This document shows, in pieces, positions 12,804 through 23,726 of a DNA stretch of 64,000 nt. The DNA is taken from the NCBI RefSeq assembly GCF_003286085.1, contig NW_020825288.1:24304001-24368000 (forward strand), read 5' to 3'. How positions within the stretch are numbered: the first letter of the stretch is position 1; each line of letters opens with the position of its first letter. Source of the stretch: Drosophila persimilis. Lineage: Eukaryota > Arthropoda > Insecta > Diptera > Drosophilidae. The position numbers were made by a program, and so were the translations under genes. Under the pieces are notes generated by a model that saw nothing but the letters and a program-made list of their open reading frames with translations, did not search any database and was not told the origin of the DNA.

Positions 12804-14948
12804 GGAAATGTAAGAGGTTTTCCACTCGAGGCTAATTGATTCAAATGGTAATAACTACTGGTCTTATCGTGCACCCAATAGTTTCTTTTATTTCTCTCTG
12901 TTTTTTTTTTTTTTGGCCAGTGGCCCAACTCGTGATGGCAGGAGAAAAGGCCAGGCCAGCCAGCCATTGATTGGCTTCTCCTTCAATTTATGACTCAATC
13001 AATCCTTTTGGGCCAATTGCAATTGCAGTGCATGGCTACACCCAAGTCTCGCAATTGTATCTGCAATTTGTGCCTGCCGGCAAGTTAGTGGCTCCAACTA
13101 ACTCTCGAAAGAAGGCGAGTTTTGATTTTCGTTTCAGGGGATAATTTGCTTTAAATTTTTCATTAAATCTTCGTGATTTTTTGCACAATTATTCGAAACG
13201 AACATGTGTCAATCATTCAATCATTTCGGATGTGTCTTGCGTGTCTCTCGAGTATTCGAATACTTTCAACACCTTTCAGCCCGTGGCTTCCACCTGTTTA
13301 TGCGTTATTTTTTCGTCTGAATATTCCTGACCTGTTCTTCATAATGAAAATGTTTATTTCGTTGTGCTAAAAAAAAAATGGTTATAAATTAGCAAAAACA
13401 AGAAATATGAATTATTATGCATACACCGAAAATACATTAGAAACTTGTTTAAACATTTCAAAGTCTTTAAGAGAAATACCCGTGGATATGCAGTGTCGAC
13501 TGCTGCAATATAATAATCATAAAGAAACACTGGAACCTTGGGATTCTGTTTTTTTGTGGCCTTAATTTGTTCAAATTTTATGATTAGTTCAACAAAAGTC
13601 TTTGGTGTTTTGCAACCAACATTTTGTGTCTGTTTAGTGCAGAATTTATAGGTGTTTGTGTTCCCAAAAAAATCATGAGGGTTTATGAGCAATGAAGAAA
13701 TATTAAAAAAAAAAAAAAAACATATGTAAAGGCCAGAAAAGACATAAATATAGAAAATAATAAAATAAATAAAAAAATATAAAATAAATAAAGAAAAAAT
13801 ATATAGATACAAAATAAAAGTAAATGAATAAATACAAAATTAGATAAAAAAAAAACAAGAAATACAAAATTTTAGACATAGAAAAAAATAAAAAGAGCCT
13901 TGATAGATTTTATTTAAAGTGTGATCGAACATCAGGAAGGAGGACGCAAAAAGGAGGAGAGCTTAAAGCTCTCTCGTATTGAAAAATCAGCTGTTTGGAG
14001 GGCCAGCTGTTTATTGTGCATTCTACTAGATATGATTATTATTTTTGTCTCAGAATTCTTCTGGGACACAAGTGCCCTTAATGGAAGATATGGTATTCCT
14101 TTTGAGAATAAATTTATCTTTTATCTTTTGTCTGAAATCTTCAAACCAGCAACCAGCATGTTTTCCATAACGAAGTGATCTTCAAGTCCGCATTCAGGAA
14201 AGTTGCAGTTAGCTTTTACTTTCTTTAACCCCATTTAAGATCCATTCACCAAACCTCAACTCATTCCCTGCTCCACATACACGCTCCATGGCAGGGCCTT
14301 TCCCTCCTCTGAATTTTCACACATTTCACACAAGTATTCAGTGATTCCCATAGGCACCACAGAAGATCGCCCACAGCGGGTGGCTCTGTGGCCTCTTTCA
14401 TCGGAAAGCTCTATAAAATAGACCCCCTGGAGACCACGTGCGGCAGGCCCTTACAATTTTACTCATTATATGAAATCGATACCAGCATTAGAGATACTTT
14501 TTCCCAGATGAATGGCAAACACAAAAGTAATCAACAGACAAAACACTGAGACGATACCCCAATAATGTGTTTAATTTTTCATAATTTTTCGAACGAAAAA
14601 AAACGCCTTGGATTTCTGCCAAAAACCAGTTGAGATGTTGGCGGAACCCTCGTGATTTATGGACTGCAATTAAAGAAAGAAAAACTTCATTGAATTTATC
14701 TTTGTTTTTTGGCTCGTGTTTATTTTTTTGGATTATTGCTCTGGACGTCCGTTCAGGCCGCCGCCTCATTGTCTCCTAAATTATTTTCTCACCCAACAGC
14801 TGCGACAGCGACTCGCTGTGGTCCACCCAACGGCAGCGACGCCCTCTCTGTGGTCCACCCCAAAAAGGGTTGCCAAGTTTTTCAGTCTATTTGATTATTG
14901 CTTTTGCCGTTTGCGTCTTTATTTATAGCGACAGATGCAGGGCAGATG

Positions 14949-14966
14949 CCCCCCCCCCCCCCCCCC
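14949..14966 (+). repeat. poly-C homopolymer
   Basis: Eighteen consecutive C. Long C homopolymers are rare in fly DNA and prone to sequencing or assembly error. Confidence 0.9.
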
Positions 14967-15574
14967 ACCACCTTCTGCTCTGTATTTTCCGAAACTATTT
15001 TCATGTTTGGGGAAAAACTTTTAGTGATTTTTGGAATTTTTGTGTATTTTGAAACTCAATAAGCAAAATACATAAATGTTTATGCATTTACAGGCAGTGA
15101 TATTTACGGAATTGATTTATTATTTGTAGATGGAAACAAATGGAAATTACAAATATTTTCTGGGGGAGCGGGCGACTTAGAGAAAAGAGTTCTCTTGCGG
15201 AACCAGTTCTCTTTTTCTCTCTGTGTCTGTCTCTGTGTTTTTATAGTCAAAAGCAAACCTGTTTATAGATATAGATACATATGTATATCCACATGGTAGA
15301 TATATATATTCCATGTAACAAATGTCCACCTCATTTTCATAATTAATTATCTTTTTGTAGTCGGTTTTGTTGAGGTAGAGAAGGTATATTGTGGTTTTAG
15401 AAGGGAATGTAACTGAAAAAAGCTTAACCCTCGGATTTTATGATCTATAAAACACTACTTTTCAATTTAGTGTTGAATATGTATGGGTATTCCCAATTTT
15501 AAGGATATGCCGTGCAAATATGTGTAATGCCTTTATCTATAGATCGAAAAATAGTCATAGAAATCGGATATATA

Positions 15575-15850
15575 TGTAAGAAGGCTGTGCTGTCGGTACA
15601 CTCGCGTCCCCTATCCCGTTAGCGAGAGAGCAGATCGGGAGAGCCCGAGAGCGGTCGTAAAAGAGAGCCGTCAAGCGCCCGAGAGAGGACTCTCATTATT
15701 AAGTTGTCAGTCGTAGTTATCCAATATTCTTTATAAAACCTCCACTCCATACTCATATCAATAAACGCTATTATAATTAACATTCCTACATATATATATA
15801 TATTTAAATCTATATCAATAAATATACCGGCTGGCATTTTGGTTTCTACA
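15575..15850 (+). mobile_element. candidate solo LTR or LTR-like remnant
   Basis: The segment starts TGT (15575) and has a GAGAG-rich GC-high first half. It then has TATAAAA (15732-15738), AATAAA (15760-15765) and an AT-rich tail, and ends near GGCATTTTGGTTTCTACA. That order (TG start, promoter-like TATA, polyA signal, then a CA end followed by a TTTTGGT-like primer-site start) is the layout of an insect retrotransposon LTR. No target-site duplication or internal coding region is visible, and I cannot assign a family. It could equally be an ordinary promoter-like intron segment. Confidence 0.35.
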
Positions 15851-16431
15851 AATTTGTTTTACTCATTATAAACTCTTCTACATATTCATTAACGTGCAAT
15901 ATTCCAATTAATGAAAATTAAAATTACTGGGTGTCCTCCTAGTCGCAATACCTTCTTTAGCTGAAGCCTTTTTTTTCTGCTGCTGCCAGAGAAAAAATTA
16001 AATTAAGTCCACAGTCGCTTGCCCGCTCGCTCGGTTGCCCGTTCGTACCACGTGCCAGCATCCATCATTGTGGCTGTCAGCAAGAGACCACCATTATCTG
16101 ATATCTGAGTCACATCAACGCGACTTAATAAGTAATATACTCGTACTAGATACAGATACAATACTTTTCTATATGCACTTCTCTTTGTCTAGATTTTCTG
16201 CACCGGTTTAATGTCTCATAAAAACTCAACTGCAAATTGGCAAAGACTGCGAGGAGCCACCAGCCCACTCCACTCTCTTTGCCCCTGCCCCACGTCTGTT
16301 CCCCCTCTGCTCTTTGCTCTGCTCCACTCCACTCTTTGTTCCGCTGTCTCCTCTGCTCTTTGGCCCCGGTCGCTGTCTCTCGATGTGTGTTAAGAGGTTA
16401 AAATCATTTGACATCTTGTGCATTATAATTA

Positions 16432-16452
16432 CACTCCACTCCACTCCACTCT
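16432..16452 (+). repeat. ACTCC pentamer repeat
   Basis: Four tandem CCACT/ACTCC units. A related pentamer array lies at 27404-27449. Confidence 0.9.
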
Positions 16453-18160
16453 AGACTGCATTCGTAGTGCACTGGTCTGGGATCAGGGGCTTTAATTTAA
16501 TTATTCATCGAGTGACGCTAATCGAATCGATTATATAAATGGTTAATGCCTGCCTCACGTATATGTGACATTGTTGGGTTCGGGAAAGGTGGTAAATGGT
16601 GTCAAGCAAATGGTATTTAAATCATAATAGGGGTTACATTGTTATTTTAATTAATAGAAAGTGAATATTTAAGAGCTTCCTTTTATTTTTCTGTATTTCT
16701 GCAGCTTTTAAATATTAATTTGGATCCTTAAAAATAGATTAGAATTGATTGAATGATTACAAATCGCCTTTTTCTATAAGATTTCGTCTAAATTCTCCAG
16801 GTTAATTTTTTTTAAATATTTTCAAGTGACAAATAGAAACATTCTCCATTTGAAGCACATTTTTACATCAATTTAGGCGCGAATAAATTCGCTAAAGGGT
16901 AGATGCCGCTAATTTGGGTTATCTCTTTTTTTGGGATAACAATTTTCAATAAATAGAGTTGATCTCCTGCTGAATCTCTCTTTATTCGAACAAGAGCCGA
17001 AAAGTAGAGACTACAAAAAAATATAAGTGCAACAGCTATGTTGGATCTTCCGTCCTACACACTCTGTGCGCTCTATACTCTAAGAAAATCTTTAAAAGAC
17101 CATTTGTCTGGCTTTCTTTTCTTTTTTTTTATGGATATTTAAAGACTTCTTAAGTTTATTTTTATCAATAATCAAATATCTTGAACTTTTTTAAAAGGAA
17201 ATATCGGAAATTCTTCAAAGATTTCCCGCTTTTTTGCATCAGTTCTTTGTACCACTTTGTTGATAAAATTTTTCTTATAAAAATAATCATATCATCGTCA
17301 ATGTTTGTGCTTATCTGTCCCTATAATGTATGACTTCCCCCTTATCGTATATGCTATAAGCCCTAAACAAAAACCCATCTTCCATTCACCTTTTGTCCCA
17401 ATCTTTACCAAATTTCCAAAAGATAATTAAACAGCTCTTTGGTTGCATTTTAGCCACGTAATGTTTTGCTAATCGTTGATTTATCGAATTCTCTTTTGAA
17501 TTCATTTATGTGCGATATTTATAGCACGATTCCCCTGACGCTGAAAGCAAGTTCTCTTATCTTTAAGATCTCATTCGAATTCTCATTCTCATTCTCTGTC
17601 TCCCCCGTTTGCCTCCCACTTGCCTTAATTAATTCTCTTTCCAACCCACATGGTGCTGGGAGCACTCCTCACACCCAAGGCGAGACCATGGACAGACAGC
17701 CGCCCATAGTAGAACCCATTCGCACTCCCATGCCATTCCATTCCATTCCGTTCCATTTGCTGCCTGCATTGTTAGCTTAGCCCGCGCTCGAAGGCAATTG
17801 CGGGCTTAAGAACGTGTTCATGCACGCCGCCCGTTTATGCTAGGAACTGATTTAATTGCAATTGTGCGAGTGCCAGTGCGAGTGCGGAGGGGTCTTCGAC
17901 CAGCAAGCGGCAGTCGACATGCAATTGATATCAAAATATCGTCACCCCGGGGCACCCTCCCATCCACTGGTGGAAACCCGAAATGCGGGCTAATCCACAC
18001 ACCCAAAAGAGAGAGAGAGAGAGAGGAGAGTCGGGGAACAGTCGTTTAATTAACAAGTGTACGAGTAATTGATAAAAATACAGTTAAGGAAACTGAAAAT
18101 GAGTTGCACTGAGAGCAAAATGTGGTATAAAGTCGAAAAGTACATGGAAACTTGGCCTCC

Positions 18161-18273
18161 ACTGCTAAGCTACTCGGTGAGAGAGTAAATAGAGAGAGAG
18201 AGAGATGCTACGGTGTGGACTGTGGGCATAAAAACACTCAGCCTTTGCTGCTAAGCTACTCTGGGAAAGAGGG
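18161..18273 (+). repeat. CTGCTAAGCTAC motif, copies 1 and 2
   Basis: ACTGCTAAGCTACTC followed by GTGAGAGAG (18161-18185), and TGCTGCTAAGCTACTCTG followed by GAAAGAGGG (18246-18273). Both are followed by purine-rich GAGAG tracts. The same motif plus GA-rich trailer recurs at 19.1 and 19.3 kb and in weaker form at 42.4, 54.4 and 58.6 kb. Confidence 0.7.
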
Positions 18274-18520
18274 ACAGATAGAAAGGCTGAGGCAGGGGTG
18301 TTAGATACAGAAATATTTACAAGATATTTTCAAGCACTGCATCTCCACATATGTATCTCCCCATTTCCTAAATGAATCCACCAAATTGCCTTGATTTTCG
18401 CTCAGTGTGGCCTGTGTTAAGGGTATCCCCCTGCTCTATTTTATTAATCACGCCAATTGCCCGAAAAGTGTGTGTAAAGTAAAGACTCAAGTCAAGCAGA
18501 TGTCAATATAAAAACCGCGA

Positions 18521-18547
18521 CGTGGTCGTGGTCGTAGTCGTAGTCGT
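18521..18547 (+). repeat. GTCGTG/GTCGTA hexamer repeat
   Basis: About four tandem six-base units with G/A alternation at one position. Confidence 0.85.
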
Positions 18548-19091
18548 CTCCGTGGCATGACACACATTTTCCGACATGGAAAATGGGAAAATAAATGCGT
18601 GACAAGTGAAAATGTTGCGTTCGTTTGTGTCTGCCACTGGAGGAGGAGGAGGCGTGCCACACAGAGAACACACAAACCGAAACACTTCATCCAATGTTTA
18701 TTTTTAATAACAACGAATTTTTTTTTTGGTTTTTAAGAGTCACGGCAATTTCATGCTGCTTTGAACAGCAGGGAGACGGAGACAGGAAGGGTGGGAGGAA
18801 AGAGCAGAGGCATAGTAAGAGACTAAAAGAGAGCGAGAGAGTGGGGTACAAATTTTAAAGCGTCTGACATTTATTTTGCATGACATTTCACACACACAAA
18901 GGCGGAGGCACTCGGACTGGGGGGCGGCGACACTTGTGTGTGGCGTGGCATGGCGGCACCTTGTTATCCAGGGAAACTGTCTCCAAAGTGAATCGTTTCT
19001 CGGGCTCTGTTTTGGAATACACTGTCCAGTGGAGGCACACCGGATTTGGTTTGGGGTTTCAATAGCTTTAAAGGAAGGAAAACTCACTCTT

Positions 19092-19122
19092 CACTGCTAA
19101 GCTACACTGTGAAAGGGAGATG
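19092..19122 (+). repeat. CTGCTAAGCTAC motif, copy 3
   Basis: CACTGCTAAGCTACACTGTG followed by AAAGGGAGATG, the same layout as the copies at 18.2 kb. Confidence 0.7.
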
Positions 19123-19335
19123 TTAGAACTGCATAAAGTCATGCCTTTCGATCTTTACGAATCATTCCTTCAGTCAGATTCTGGTGGCATTGGCGAGTGA
19201 GCGAGCAAAAAAACAGAAATTTTCGGCTCTCACGCAGATCTAAACTGACCGAACGAAGCGAAAGCCGAATCGATTCGGTGGCCTGTTGATGCTGGCCTCT
19301 GTAAAGCTTCCTAGACTGCATGAAAGCTCGCCCTT

Positions 19336-19370
19336 AACTGCTAAGCTACTCTGAGAGAGAAAGAGAGATG
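19336..19370 (+). repeat. CTGCTAAGCTAC motif, copy 4
   Basis: AACTGCTAAGCTACTCTGAG followed by an AGAG-rich trailer ending GATGC, like copy 1. The spacing to copy 3 is about 240 bases. Confidence 0.7.
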
Positions 19371-20934
19371 CCATAGTGTCTAAAAGTGTATACAACATTC
19401 TCTCTGCCCAGTTTCAGCTTTTCATTCTTTCTTATTTCGATTCTTCTTTCTTCTGTTTCTTCTTCTTATTCCCTATTGTCTGCCACTTTTCGTGTTGTGT
19501 GTTGATTTTATTTCTGGTCCCCAAATATTAAGCAATTTAGTCAAACAAAATGTTTGTTCTTATTTTGGCGCACTCTCTGGCGCGCTCTCTTTCCGCCACT
19601 TGCTGTTCCCCTTTTCGTCCCTGCTTCTCTCTCTCTCTGGCTCTTGTGTGTCTGCCTGCATCCCCATTCCTCGCCTCGCTCTCAGTCGCCTGCAGAGTCT
19701 GTCGCGCATGTCGCTTGGAGGGAGGGAGGCAGGGTACGGGCCGGGCCTCAGAAGTTCCGCCGTTCTATTCGAAAATCAGTTCGAAAATTACTCGGCGGTC
19801 AACGCACACGTCTGGGGCTCCCGAGAGCCACAAAGAAATCCTATTTCAAAAACGAATCCCAGACACACATTTTTTGAACTTTTTCGTCGGCGTTTCTGTC
19901 GTGTGTTTTATTAATGAAAAATTTTGTAAATAAAATACTAGCCGGAATACGGAAATTTTGGCATACATATATTTTCGCCATGACTGGGAATTTTCTCTGA
20001 TCCAATCCATATATTTTTAGAATGATTGATGGGTAGAGAACGTCTACGGGACTTGGGATTTGTGGAGAATTTTTTTTTGGGAATAAATGGAGAAATTCTT
20101 GAGATGAATAACGAACGCGAGTTGCAGTGGAAATAAAGGAAATTAAATAAAATGTCTACCAATTTAAAAACAAACAAAAAATGAAGAAGAAAGTGGATTA
20201 AAAAATATATATTTATCTGGAATAAAACACATAAATAATTATTTGATTTAATTTAATATTTAAACGAAGAACAGTCTGAAAATAAAGAAATAAAATAATT
20301 TAAAAATGTCAAGAGCGAGAAATTTATAGATACATATTTTGAAGATACATACATATATGTATGAAGATCTTTCGGTACCAATGCATTGAATATGATGTGA
20401 ATATTTAATGCAATTCCTATACAAACTGTTAACTCGAATTGTAAAAGTATTATAAAAAATACAATAAAAATAAAGTTTAACAAAATAATGAATAATGAAT
20501 AAATCACAACAAAAAGTTCCTCTTTTGTAGAGTATTCAACCCAGATCTGCCAAGACAACTTCCTTCCATTTTTGCCCGCTGGAAGCGATCGCTTTTCCCC
20601 TTGATACTCGAGTTCCTCTCCCAAAGAATCCAGACCCTCCATTATTTCTTTAGAGGCGGCGCCTTGCTTCCTCTCGTCCGAGATGCAGTCATAAATGGTC
20701 TATCATTCGCGTTCTCCTATCCGGTTGTTCTTTCCCCCCCGTTTCCCCCTCTGTCTATCGTTCGTTTTGCCATTAATCAATTCGCTTTGCCGTAAACAGG
20801 AGACTACTCGTAATTGCAACAATAAAAGAAATATAAACAACTGCAGAGCTGCAGAAAGTAGCAGCAGCTAAAGCCCAGATCCCCAGATCCCCAGATCCGT
20901 TGTAATCTGCATATCCGGCTTGTCTCGATGCCAG

Positions 20935-20954
20935 TCTGTCTGTCTGTCTGTCTG
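20935..20954 (+). repeat. GTCT tetranucleotide microsatellite
   Basis: Five GTCT units. A short CCAGATC-type triplication lies just upstream (20876-20899). Confidence 0.9.
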
Positions 20955-21628
20955 CCAGACATCTGGCAGAGAGGGAAGCCCCATCTGCCATTACCTTACT
21001 CCCCTGCCCAGAGGGGGATCCCTGCTTATGATGGAGCGTGGTTGGGGGGCATTGCGTGTATAGGAAGTGAGGCTTAAGGGGTAGCCAGAGGCCAGAGGGC
21101 AGAGGGCAGACCCTGCTTCCTTGTTTGACATTTTAATTGCATTGTTGATGGATTTCACTGTTGACACTTTCCTTTTTTTTTTGCTTTTTTTTCTCGTCGC
21201 CACATCAATTGTTAATGAACTTTTAAGTACAGAATAACCATTTTTGCGAGCTTGTGGGTTTTAAGTGGATGTGGCAGATGGGGGAGGGCTCTGCTCTGCT
21301 CTGCGAATGCGGTTTATGATGGGGTTGTCAATGGAAATGAGCAGAGGAAACTGTTGTATAATTAAAGAAAGTTTTTTATTGTGGCTTAAGTGTTGTTTAG
21401 GGAAAAAATTAGTGAAATTTAATTGGGAGTACTTACTGGAACATAAGGGCTAGAGCTATTTTGGGAGGAAATCAATGACTAATATCACCCTGAGAGAGAT
21501 CTGATTAGAGGTGAATGATATAAAGAATATATATGGAAAGTCCTAGTTTTGTTAGTCCACCTAAAAATATCCTTTTTTCTTTAATCCTTTAAACAAACCT
21601 TAGGATTTAAGATCTTCGTTTACGAATT

Positions 21629-21800
21629 TACAGTGCCGCTCAACTGAATAGGTTCAACAATTTTCAAAAGTCAAACCGCTATATCTTTTTAACCAACTTA
21701 CCGATTTATATGAAATAATTTTTTTTGCATAGATTGATTCATTATTAATATAGCAAGAATGTTTGTGGTTTCCAGAACACGTATGAAAAGTCTATTATAG
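21629..21800 (+). mobile_element. candidate Tc1-like terminal fragment
   Basis: The segment begins TACAGTGCCGCTCAACTGAA, followed by TAGG, inside AT-rich intron. TA followed by CAGTG and a C/A-rich start is the usual form of a Tc1-family terminal inverted repeat inserted at a TA. No matching opposite end or transposase frame is visible nearby, so this would be a truncated relic. The right border is a guess. Family assignment is pattern recognition only. Confidence 0.35.
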
Positions 21801-22559
21801 GGATTATTCCTTATACCTTATCCTGGAAAGCTCTATTCTCTAAGATCTGTTTAGATAACAATAAGGACTGGATAGCTTTTAAAGTATTTGAAGTAATAGC
21901 AAGTTCTTAAAGCGATAGAATTTCAAAGAAATCTAGAGAAAATTCTTGATAATTCCTACGTTTCAAGTTCTAAATTCTAATTATCCAAAAACGAACTCTC
22001 AACCAATAATTATTTTATAACAAGCAAAGCCATTTATTAGTGTTATTTTTCTAGAGCACATATTCCCATATTCTTAAACCCTCTTTCTGCTTAATAATTA
22101 TATCAAAAAAGTGACCTCAAATGCTCTCCTCTCTACCGTCTTTGCTTTGTTTTCGAGGAAATTGTCTGTGAAAATGAAAATCAAGTGGAAAAAGTTAACC
22201 ACTCTTAAGACTATATCAGATCGGAGTTCCTCTTCCGTTCAACACCTCATTAGGGACGGTGCGACGAGGGCGGGGCCAAAACGACTTTTAATTGCGGCCA
22301 GTGGGCATGGCCTGGGCTCCCTCTCCCCGTCTCTATCTCTGTCCTACTCTCCCCCACAACCATCTATTTCGCTCTTGCCACATCCGTGTGTCCCCCTCTC
22401 CCCTCTCCCCGAAAGGAAACAAGATACACGACATGTCCAGAGGGTGAACATGATAAATGCCAGTCCTAATGTTCTGCCACATGAAAATTTCCTATAGAAC
22501 CAGAGGCTAAAAGAACACTTAAGTGAGAGACAAACTAAAATTGTCATTTAACATTTGTC

Positions 22560-22735
22560 AAGGGGAAATAAAATTAAAAAATTAAATTAAAAAAAGATAA
22601 ACAAAAACAACAAGCAACAACAAGTTGCAGACTAATTAAATAATTGGAAAAAATTACGTGGGAACAGCCACAAGACAAGACAATGACAAAAGAACTAAAT
22701 TAAAGCGAACGAAGCGGAGAAACCCCCAAGGAAAA
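22560..22735 (+). promoter_or_regulatory. probable 5' leader of the 22736-start pyd isoform
   Basis: The sequence is A-rich with AACAACAAGCAACAACAAG-type repeats and no long open frame, as in many Drosophila 5' UTRs. It leads directly into ATG 22736 in a good context (AAAA before the ATG). I cannot place the transcription start; a TTGCAG at 22624-22629 might be a leader acceptor instead. Confidence 0.4.
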
Positions 22736-23106
22736 ATGTCGCAATTCGATTATACCTGCTATACAGTGCCCGAGTGCTCCACGGACGATGATGAGGACCA
22801 TGATGAGGCGGTGGGCAGTGACGGGACCCTGGGGCACAAGGATCACTCGGATTGTACCCAAGAATCGGATGCCACAACCACCACATCGTCCCTGGAGCGA
22901 CGGCATATCTATGGGAGCCAGTACCGCAGAAGCTACGGACCCCAGAGGGCCTCAATGCCCGTCCTGCGATCCAGCCAGTCCAGGGAGATGACCCCGCAGC
23001 TGGGGATGTACCATGAGGGACCGGAGACACCCCCGCAATGGGGATACTTTGTGCCCCTGTCGCCGAATTGTTTCTTCAGTCCCCCGATGCAAAGAAGGCG
23101 CTTTAG
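22736..23106 (+). CDS. pyd: pyd alternative N-terminal exon (MSQFDYTCY start)
   Basis: The frame starts at ATG 22736 and runs 371 bases (123 full codons) to an AG/GTGGGA donor at 23107. The protein begins MSQFDYTCYTVPECS, then has an acidic run (DDDEDHDE, residues about 17-24), a Ser/Thr-rich stretch and a basic end (MQRRRFR). No known domain is seen and it looks disordered. It leaves two codon bases (AG), which the 23189 exon completes to AGG (Arg). I chose ATG 22736 because upstream in-frame codons include no ATG. The donor is weak; without splicing the frame stops after five more codons. The assignment to pyd rests on phase and neighbouring exons. Confidence 0.78.
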
Positions 23107-23188
23107 GTGGGAAAAGGGATAGGGATCTCGGCCCAAAAGAGCCCCATATAGAGCTCCACTAATTTCTGTATCTCTTCTGCTGTTTCAG

Positions 23189-23726
23189 GGAAAAGGAAAA
23201 CGATCGCAATCGTCGGGCTGTCAGCTATGGAGGCGGAGACATGCCGTCCTCTGTACAATCGGCCACCATTCCCCGAGCTGCCCCACGTCGGGTGGCCCTG
23301 ATGAAGGAGCCACCACCGCCGCCGCCACCGAAGCCACAGCTCTCGTCGAAGGCCTCGCTGCAGTCCACGGACTCGTCGAGCACGTGCCTGGCCAGCAGCA
23401 AGTACCCCCAGTCCGAGTACAATCTCATCCAGAAGATCGACTCGAACAGTACTCTGACGGCCCCGGCTCAATACCAGCCGCAGAACTTCTATGCCAACAC
23501 TGGGACGATTGCCTCCAGCAATGGCTACGGATCGCTCTTGTGTCACGCCAGCTCTACGGCCAGTCCGTTGGCTGTGCGGAAAAGGGACAAGCTGCTGCAT
23601 CGATTCAGCGATGCTGCCACATTGGGGCGCAAGCTCAAGAAAAAGAAGAACACGAATCGCACCTGCAGATCCATGACGGAGGCCATTGAGATGCTGGCCG
23701 ATCCGGTTATTGAGGATGAGTTTTTT
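23189..23726 (+). CDS. pyd: pyd N-terminal exon, polyproline and basic region
   Basis: The acceptor TGTTTCAG ends at 23188 and the donor GTAAGT starts at 23727. The exon takes one base to complete a codon and then encodes 179 residues, ending EDEFF on a codon boundary. That lets it splice in phase to the PDZ1 exon at 53245. Features are a proline run (EPPPPPPPKPQL, near 23308-23343) suited to SH3 or WW binding, a Ser/Thr-rich middle and a Lys/Arg-rich segment (RKLKKKKNTNRT) near the end. It can follow either 23106 (82-base intron) or 2756 (20-kb intron), since both leave two codon bases. It is thus shared by two N-terminal forms. Codon use is GC-rich at third positions, as in the core exons. 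Confidence 0.88.

Larger units (their letters stand above)
2757..22735. other. long 5' intron of pyd, about 20 kb
   Basis: No coding exon is supported between 2757 and 22735. Visible contents are CGATA-rich stretches near 3400-3825, an AP-1/CRE/GAGA-rich candidate regulatory module (5580-6300), pyrimidine and minisatellite repeats (6710-7029) and very AT-rich low-complexity blocks (8040-8190, 10100-10500, 13370-13920, 20130-20520). There is also an LTR-like segment (15575-15850), copies of the CTGCTAAGCTAC repeat (18.1-19.4 kb) and a Tc1-like terminal fragment (21629 onward). The intron would join 2756 to 23189 in the long isoform. The AT-rich blocks give spurious open frames only. Confidence 0.6.

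Noticed and set aside
13354..13812. 152-codon minus-strand frame rich in Phe, Tyr and Ile
   Set aside because: The DNA is an AT-rich low-complexity block and the hydrophobic protein simply reflects T-rich codons.
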